A DNA stretch of 64,000 nucleotides from JANJUB01 sp964586225 (GTDB lineage: Bacteria; Armatimonadota; Fimbriimonadia; Fimbriimonadales; Fimbriimonadaceae). The stretch covers positions 37,247-101,246 of the forward strand of contig CAZPHD010000005.1 in NCBI GenBank assembly GCA_964586225.1. Reading direction: 5' to 3'. The notes under the pieces were generated by a model. It ran no database searches and was not told the DNA's origin. It was given only the letters and a program-made list of their open reading frames with translations. The position numbers were made by a program, and so were the translations under genes. Positions 58,753 through 64,000 of the stretch are shown piece by piece (within the stretch, counting starts at the first letter, position 1; each line of letters opens with the position of its first letter).

Positions 58753-59817
58753 CTACTCTGGCCGAGACTCTATCGAAACCGTCATCGGGATGAACTCTGG
58801 GCCTTTGGGCACCTTGCTCTCCATCACGCCGCGAAGCGAGTGGAGCGCTTGTCCTTCGAGAGAGTATCGGAGCACGAGATCGAGCTTCCCGGTGTAGCTT
58901 GAACCGCCTCGATTGTCCAGCTCGAATGAAAGATCACCTTTGACGATGACGTACCGATGAGTGCCGTCTTTGCCTGCGGGCGATGCGACGAGTTTGCCGC
59001 CGATTTTCGAGAATCCACCCCAGCCATCCATGATCGCAGGGGGATACATCTGCTCCAGCCATGGCTTGATGTCCGCGACTTTGATCTCTCGCGGAGCATC
59101 GACGTAGCGCAGGGTCTTTCGAAGTTCGTCGGTCATCGGCACGACCTCGACGGTCGGCGTTCGATAGTGGTTGAGCCGGTTGGCACCGAAGGTGAGATAC
59201 ATGCGGACCCCGTCTTTGACGTCAGGCAGGTTCAGTTTCGGTGCGGTGGTGACCTTGGGCAAGGGCAGGTCCTTGAGGAGGTCATCGAGTTGCGACTTGA
59301 AGCTGCGACCTTGCTCTGCGGGGTCGAACTGGAACGCAGGCGGCCCCACGAACGGCACGGATGATCGCAAGAGCTTGCCCTTTTCGTCCACCACGGTGAG
59401 CGCGATGTTGATCGGGTGGGTTCCGAAGTTTCCTTGGTCGTAGACCTCGCGAACATCCTTGGGCATGTCGGACACATTGCGCCCACTCCACCAGGTGACG
59501 ATGAACGGTCGCAGCGTGTCAAGCGACTCGGGCCAGGCAAGGGAACTCCCCCGCACATGATCCATGTTCGCTCACGTATGGCCCGAGAAGAAGTTGGTCC
59601 CCGCGGTGATGTTGGTGTTGAGGATCAGGAGGATGGGGCGCTTCTCTTTGGCGGCCCGTTGTTTGGCTTCGGCGAGGTTCATCGCCCAGTCCAGCGTGAA
59701 GAAACCGAGCTTGTCCTTGCCGGGCTTGGCGGCGGCGAAGCGTTCGAGGATGTTTTGGACGGGTGCGGGCGTTTCTGAGCTCGTGAAGGCTTGTAGGCAG
59801 AGGAGCGCGGCGATCAT
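58753..59817 (-). CDS. thioredoxin-like exported protein with one in-frame TGA codon
   Basis: 355 codons. The first 81 encode a signal-like helix (M-I-A-A-L-L-C-L-Q-A-F) and the start of a thioredoxin fold (K-R-P-I-L-L-I-L-N-T). Codon 82 is TGA (59574-59572), after F-S-G-H-T. The frame stays open for another 272 codons with A-N-M-D-H-V-R-G and a second strand L-R-P-F-I-V-T-W-W. So this is either one gene with a read-through or selenocysteine codon, or a nonsense-broken pair with possible reinitiation at ATG 59565. The start ATG 59817 follows a -10 box by 7 nt. A hairpin 17 nt past the TGA is listed separately. Confidence 0.65.
59537..59554 (-). promoter_or_regulatory. hairpin downstream of the in-frame TGA (SECIS-like)
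   Basis: On the minus strand, 17 nt after TGA: a 7-bp stem GCGGGGG with CCCTTGC (two G-U pairs in RNA) and an AGUU loop with G at loop position two, 24 nt from the UGA. The geometry fits the general bacterial SECIS model, but such short stems also arise by chance. Confidence 0.3.
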
Positions 59818-59824
59818 GCGGTGC

Positions 59825-59830
59825 AGTTTA
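59825..59830 (-). promoter_or_regulatory. -10 box of the thioredoxin-like gene (leaderless)
   Basis: TAAACT on the minus strand, 7 nt before ATG 59817; supports that start. Confidence 0.5.
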
Positions 59831-59962
59831 GGGGCCCGGTATGTGAATCTCGTGAGGAAACGCCGGTTTCCGATATCGGTCACCGGCTCGGGCTTTGGTT
59901 CCGGCAACAATACGAGATTGTAGACCAAGGCAATCCCTGGACCCCAATGGGGGCCAGGACAC

Positions 59963-61894
59963 TCACACCATCGCGAACTTGCGCCGATCGTAGACCAGAT
60001 CACTCGCGATGCCCCAAATCTCCTCGCCGATCTGGTTTTCGGGCAGGATCTTCGAGAAATGCACGATCGCGCTGGTGAGCCCCGCCTCGCGGCAGTAGTG
60101 CAAGAACGCCGAGTTCAGGGACACCCGCGCCGAGGCCTTCAGTCCGAAGCTGATGTTCGAAACGCCCAGAATCGAGTTCACGCGCGGATGGCGGCGGTGG
60201 ATTTCGCGAATCGCCTCAATCGTCTCTACGCCCGCACGGCGAAACTCCTCATCGCCTGACCCCAGCGTAAACGTCAGCGCATCGATGAACACATCGTGGT
60301 CCGGCAGCCCCGCCTCGCGCGTCGCCGTCAGGAGCCGTTCGGCGATCTCGACCTTCTTTTCGGCCGTCTTCGCCATGCCGTCCTCGTCGATCGTAAGCGC
60401 GACGACCGCCGCCCCATACTTGCGGCACAGCCGAAGCACTTCGTCTACGCGCTCGCCGCCGTCCTCGTAGTTGATCGAGTTCACAATCGGCTTGCCGGCA
60501 AGGCATTGGAGCGACGCTTCGATGACCGGCGTCTCGGTCGAGTCAATCATGATCGGCGCCGTGATCTGCCGATTGTAGGAGCCGAGAAGTGTCACCATGT
60601 CGCGCCGTTCCTCACGTCCGACGTAGGCCGTGCAGACATCGAGCACGTGCGACCCCTCGGCCTCAAGTTCGCGGGCGAGCTCGGTCAGCCCTTCCCAGTT
60701 CTCGGCGGCCAGCATCTCGCGGAACGCCTTGCTACCGTTCGCGTTCGTCTTCTCGCCGACGATGAGGTAGCTCGCGTCCTGCCGGTACGGCACGAACTGA
60801 TAGAGCGATGAGCAGCCAACCAGCGACAGCGCCTCGGCCTGCTCGTCGGTGCGCATCTCGAAGTCGAACCCAGGGAACAAATGACGCACTTTGCGCCAGT
60901 GCGCGGTGTCGTTGTGGGCTCGACCGCCGACCTCCGCGGCCACGGCGCGAATGTGCTCGGGCGTGGTGCCGCAACATCCGCCGCACATGGCGACCCCAAA
61001 GTCGCGCACGAAGTGGTCGTGGTGCCGGGCGAGTTCGTCGGGCGAGAGCTTGTACACGGCTTGGCCCCTCTCCATGACCGGCAGGCCGGCGTTGGGCTGC
61101 ACCGTGATCGGACGAGTCGAGTTCTGGCCGAGGAATCGCACGTGCGGCGCCATCTCGACCGGACCGGTGGCGCAGTTGAGTCCGACCGCGATCACGGAAG
61201 GGAAGGACTCGAGCATGTTCAGCGCCGCGCCCATCTCGCTGCCCAGCAGCATCGTGCCGGTCTGCTCCATCGTGACCTGCACAAAGAGCGGCAACCGGCG
61301 GCCGGTTTCCGCCATCGCCTGCTCGGCGGCGACGATGCCCGCCTTCACCATCAGCAGGTCTTGAAGAGTTTCCAGAAGCAGAGCGTCGGCGCCGCCTTCG
61401 ATGAGGGCGCGGAATCCGAGGGTGTAGGTGGATTCCAGCTCTTCCCAAGTCGTGTTGCCCAGGGTGATCAGTTTCGTGCCGGGGCCGAGCGCGCCGACGA
61501 CGTAGCGCTTGCGTTTTGCCGAATGCGCGTCTGCGGCTCGGCGGGCGATATGGGCAGCGGCGAGACTGATGTCGTACACCAGCTCGGGAATGTCGTATTC
61601 AGCGAGCACGATGGACGTCGCGCCGAAGGTGTTGGTCTCAATGAGGTCACTGCCCGCGGCGAGGTATCGCTCGTGGATGGCCTGGATGGTTTCGGGGCGG
61701 GTGAGGTTGAGGAGTTCGTTGCAGCCATCGAGCACGGTCGAGCCCAATCGCTGCTGGGCCGCCACAACTGCCTCCGACCCCGACGTAGGCATGATAAACG
61801 CCGAGTCCTCTAGGTTCGCCCCTTGAATCTGGGTGCCCATCGCACCATCCCAGATCAGGACTCGCTCTTCCAACGCCGCCAGCAGTTCGCTCAC
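59963..61894 (-). CDS. metH: cobalamin-dependent methionine synthase, N-terminal half only
   Basis: 643 aa, about half a full MetH. The homocysteine domain (1 to about 325) ends in the zinc ligands M-C-G-G-C-C-G-T-T, with the third Cys in G-L-N-C-A-T-G-P; the methyltetrahydrofolate domain (about 350-643) has V-G-E-K-T-N-A-N-G, M-I-D-S-T-E-T-P and I-L-G-V-S-N-I-S-F-G-L. The cobalamin-binding and reactivation domains that normally follow are absent, and no such gene is adjacent. GTG start, 6 nt after a -10 box. Confidence 0.92.
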   Translation of the reverse strand: MSELLAALEERVLIWDGAMGTQIQGANLEDSAFIMPTSGSEAVVAAQQRLGSTVLDGCNELLNLTRPETIQAIHERYLAAGSDLIETNTFGATSIVLAEYDIPELVYDISLAAAHIARRAADAHSAKRKRYVVGALGPGTKLITLGNTTWEELESTYTLGFRALIEGGADALLLETLQDLLMVKAGIVAAEQAMAETGRRLPLFVQVTMEQTGTMLLGSEMGAALNMLESFPSVIAVGLNCATGPVEMAPHVRFLGQNSTRPITVQPNAGLPVMERGQAVYKLSPDELARHHDHFVRDFGVAMCGGCCGTTPEHIRAVAAEVGGRAHNDTAHWRKVRHLFPGFDFEMRTDEQAEALSLVGCSSLYQFVPYRQDASYLIVGEKTNANGSKAFREMLAAENWEGLTELARELEAEGSHVLDVCTAYVGREERRDMVTLLGSYNRQITAPIMIDSTETPVIEASLQCLAGKPIVNSINYEDGGERVDEVLRLCRKYGAAVVALTIDEDGMAKTAEKKVEIAERLLTATREAGLPDHDVFIDALTFTLGSGDEEFRRAGVETIEAIREIHRRHPRVNSILGVSNISFGLKASARVSLNSAFLHYCREAGLTSAIVHFSKILPENQIGEEIWGIASDLVYDRRKFAMV

Positions 61895-61900
61895 ACCTCT

Positions 61901-61906
61901 ATTATG
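61901..61906 (-). promoter_or_regulatory. -10 box of metH (leaderless)
   Basis: CATAAT on the minus strand, 6 nt before the GTG. Confidence 0.5.
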
Positions 61907-63944
61907 GGGTTAAGGTGAGCGACATCACCCTCACGTAGGGTCCCCGGTAGGCGACGAGCGTGATTGCGATGGTGCTGGTGACTGCGCTGGTGCTGACCGG
62001 CACGTTGACCGTGGTCGCACTCTGGGGGATCGCGAAGCTGCTGGGCAGGGTTACGAGCGACGGCGCGCCGGAGACGAGCGTAACCGTGTAGCCGCTCGGA
62101 GCAGGAGCGTTGATGGTGAGCGTCATGGTGGTGCTCTGGCCGCCCTTGAGCGTAGTCTGGCCCAGCGTAGCGGTCAAGAAGATGGGCGCGTTGACGGCGA
62201 CGAAGACGGTCTTCGTGACGGCTCCGGTCGTTGCCGAGATCACCGAGCTTGCGTTGACCAGCGTGGGAATCCGGGTGATCGCGAAACTCGCGCTCGCCTG
62301 CCCGGCGGGCACGTTGATGCTCGCGGGCACCGTGACGCGGGATGTATTCGAACTGGTCAGCGAGACGACCTTGCCACCCGTGGGTGCCGGACCGGTGAGC
62401 GTCACCGTCCCCGTCCCTGCCAATCCACCGTATTGAACCTGCGGTGAAGCGGTGACGCTCTGAATCAGCGGCGCGGCGAGGTCGAAGTTGGTCTGAAGGT
62501 TCAGTCCATCGTAGCGAGCATTGATCGTCGGCTTGACATTGGTGGCAACGGCGGTAGTGGTGATCGTGAAGTTGGCGCTCGCTTGTCCGGCAGGAATCGT
62601 GACCGATGTAGGCACGACGGCGGCCGCATTGTTCGAGTAGAGCAAGAAGGTCGCCCCACCAGCGGGAGCGGGCTGATCTAGAGTTACAGTGCCGGTTGCC
62701 GGTGAACCACCGATTGTGAAAGGACCGGATATCGAAAGCCCAGCAAACTCATACTTCGTCAGGAATCTACGTGGTGTAAACCCTAGATCTGTTCGTTCCT
62801 GGATCATGCGCGCTGATCCCGTCGCATCGATCTCGAGACTTGTGGGAACCACTGGATCAAAAGGTAGTGAATGGACCAACTCATTCATCGGAAGCAAGTT
62901 CAAAGAATTCAGCCGCTGGCAACGCACCACCGAGTTGGTACCGTCACCCTTGCCCGTGACAACAACAGGGTGGCCGCTCGAGTCGGCGACTAGGTCCGCA
63001 AAGTCGAAGGCTGGCCCTGGAATCTGGGCAATCGAAAGAGCGGTCGGCGTCACGCGGACGATGGACTGTCCGTAGACGTAGGCTGCATTGGAGCCCTTGA
63101 GCGGCGCGACTGCCTTGACTGAGCTCGCCGGACCGCCGTAGGACAGCGTGGTTCTCCAACTTGTCGTAGTGAGGTCAAGTGGAACAACAATCGACTTCAA
63201 GGAGACTTGGTCAACTCCGATCGAATAGGCGAAGTTCAAGTCTTCGCTGATGACGAGTTCGAAAGCCTGGCCGATGAGCTCATTGATGAGTCGTGTCTTC
63301 GTGGTCACAAAGAGACCGAGCAAGACCACAACAAGTTCTCCAGGGTTGCCAAGGTTCATTCCGCTTGCCACATAGGTATCCGCAGTTCTTCGGGTAACGT
63401 TGCCCCTCGCTTCCACAGCGAAAGCGGGCGAGGCCTCGACTGCGTTTGTGTTTAGATTTCGGCGTTGAAGAAACGACTGGCCATTTGCAGATCCGATAAT
63501 CGCATAGGTGGTATCCCCAAACGCGGCATCCTCCACCCTCATCTCGGCTCCGGCGTCAAGATGCTCGGCACCAATCCATGATTGGGTCACGGTGCTGTAC
63601 TTTGAGACATATGCGCTGAAGCTGTTGCTAGACCTTACGCGCGAGATGCAGTAGATCGTTGTTCCCCTCAGGGCCATCCAACTCTGCTCAGGACGTTCGG
63701 AACTCGGTGCCAGGATACGTTCCCGCGACAGCAACGTTCCATTCGACGAATAGCGATCCATCTGGATGTTGCTTTGCCCGGTGTACGTATAAGGCACCGA
63801 GTACACGTATGTGGTGCCATTACTCGTCACGATCTTCTCAGCGGCTGCACCCGCCTCGGCTTCCCAGGCGAGTCCTTGGCCCGGTGCAACGACCGACGAA
63901 AGGACTATCACGACGGAGAAGACCCAGCACAAACCCAACTTCAC
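61902..63944 (-). CDS. large secreted protein with repeated Ig-like domains
   Basis: 680 aa. Signal peptide (about 1-22), a beta-propeller-like N-terminal half to about 400, then three Ig-like/Calx-beta-like repeats of about 90 residues each. The repeats share G-x-V-T-L ... A-P-x-G-G-x, S-N-x-x-x-V, and V-P-A-G-Q-A-S-A-x-F-x-I, the last unit being more divergent. GTG start near the right end of the window. The 3' end covers the metH promoter. Function unknown; surface adhesion or polymer binding would be usual for this build. Confidence 0.8.
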   Translation of the reverse strand: MKLGLCWVFSVVIVLSSVVAPGQGLAWEAEAGAAAEKIVTSNGTTYVYSVPYTYTGQSNIQMDRYSSNGTLLSRERILAPSSERPEQSWMALRGTTIYCISRVRSSNSFSAYVSKYSTVTQSWIGAEHLDAGAEMRVEDAAFGDTTYAIIGSANGQSFLQRRNLNTNAVEASPAFAVEARGNVTRRTADTYVASGMNLGNPGELVVVLLGLFVTTKTRLINELIGQAFELVISEDLNFAYSIGVDQVSLKSIVVPLDLTTTSWRTTLSYGGPASSVKAVAPLKGSNAAYVYGQSIVRVTPTALSIAQIPGPAFDFADLVADSSGHPVVVTGKGDGTNSVVRCQRLNSLNLLPMNELVHSLPFDPVVPTSLEIDATGSARMIQERTDLGFTPRRFLTKYEFAGLSISGPFTIGGSPATGTVTLDQPAPAGGATFLLYSNNAAAVVPTSVTIPAGQASANFTITTTAVATNVKPTINARYDGLNLQTNFDLAAPLIQSVTASPQVQYGGLAGTGTVTLTGPAPTGGKVVSLTSSNTSRVTVPASINVPAGQASASFAITRIPTLVNASSVISATTGAVTKTVFVAVNAPIFLTATLGQTTLKGGQSTTMTLTINAPAPSGYTVTLVSGAPSLVTLPSSFAIPQSATTVNVPVSTSAVTSTIAITLVAYRGPYVRVMSLTLTP

Positions 63945-64000
63945 TTTTTGGCTCTATGGGGTTTTGTGTGGGTTTGGGTTAATCTTGGTTTGTGGATGAT

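Noticed and set aside
59936..59960. Terminator after metH (TGGCCCCC/GGGGTCCA-like hairpin)
   Set aside because: The stem has an internal mismatch and no T-tract on the minus strand, so it is too weak to call.
1..64000. CRISPR arrays, insertion sequences, prophage genes or integrases
   Set aside because: No regularly spaced direct repeats, transposase or phage genes were seen.

Overview
The window looks like a chromosomal stretch of about 60% G+C from a member of the Armatimonadota (Fimbriimonadia-like). That placement is inferred from several traits together: a type IV prepilin-like secreted protein with the FTLIELLVVIAIIAILAAIL head and a CLSNQRQ...MYMGDWDE-type continuation, SepF-based division, a PEP-CTERM protein, a PSD1/DUF1501 pair otherwise best known from planctomycetes, a fused SecDF, and many secreted orphan proteins. 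No 16S gene or tRNA is present to confirm it. Two runs of ten N (32220-32229 and 51800-51809) are assembly gaps inside pilT and rarA.

Layout. 1-6.6 kb: a HEAT-like protein cut by the window edge, folB, then a transcription/translation operon nusA-ylxR-infB continuing through a 70-aa Cys-rich protein and a membrane-anchored protein into hisF. 6.7-15.6 kb: a GAF-PAS histidine kinase with an NtrC-like regulator lacking its DNA-binding domain, a subtilase, a DinB-like protein, a Gly/Asn-rich secreted protein, LemA and a lipoprotein. 15.6-23 kb: purL, a TPR protein, NAD kinase, an orphan DppF-type ATPase, an orphan sugar-type binding protein and dtd. 23-27 kb: a PEP-CTERM protein translationally coupled to a BNR-propeller protein, then a decayed duplicated fragment. 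27-31 kb: a 647-aa orphan, nusG, secE and greA. 31-38 kb: pilT, a PhyH dioxygenase, an M28 peptidase, a histidine kinase, sepF-yggS-crcB and an esterase. 38.3-38.6 kb: RNase P RNA. 38.6-44.7 kb: a zinc-ribbon/SPFH pair, a lipoprotein, a TacA-TacT type toxin-antitoxin, an E2 acyltransferase and a prepilin-like protein. 44.7-52.9 kb: secDF, orphan proteins and rarA. 52.9-57.3 kb: the PSD1/DUF1501 pair. 57.4-64 kb: a VOC-GNAT fusion, OsmC, a thioredoxin-like gene interrupted by one in-frame TGA, a two-domain MetH and a large Ig-repeat secreted protein.

Two patterns run across the window. First, at least nineteen genes have a TANNNT-like -10 box only 5-8 nt before the start codon and no Shine-Dalgarno sequence, which predicts leaderless mRNAs. 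Genes with a clear Shine-Dalgarno (nusA, secDF, the subtilase, sepF, the PEP-CTERM protein) form a second class. Second, several short gaps between genes carry palindromes built from locally repeated words, and two of them (13.2 kb and 32.5 kb) share a related 20-mer. No gene-free stretch exceeds about 300 bases. The longest gene-poor spans are 26877-27132 (remnants) and 38214-38642 (rnpB plus hairpins). No IS element, prophage, CRISPR array or tRNA was seen.
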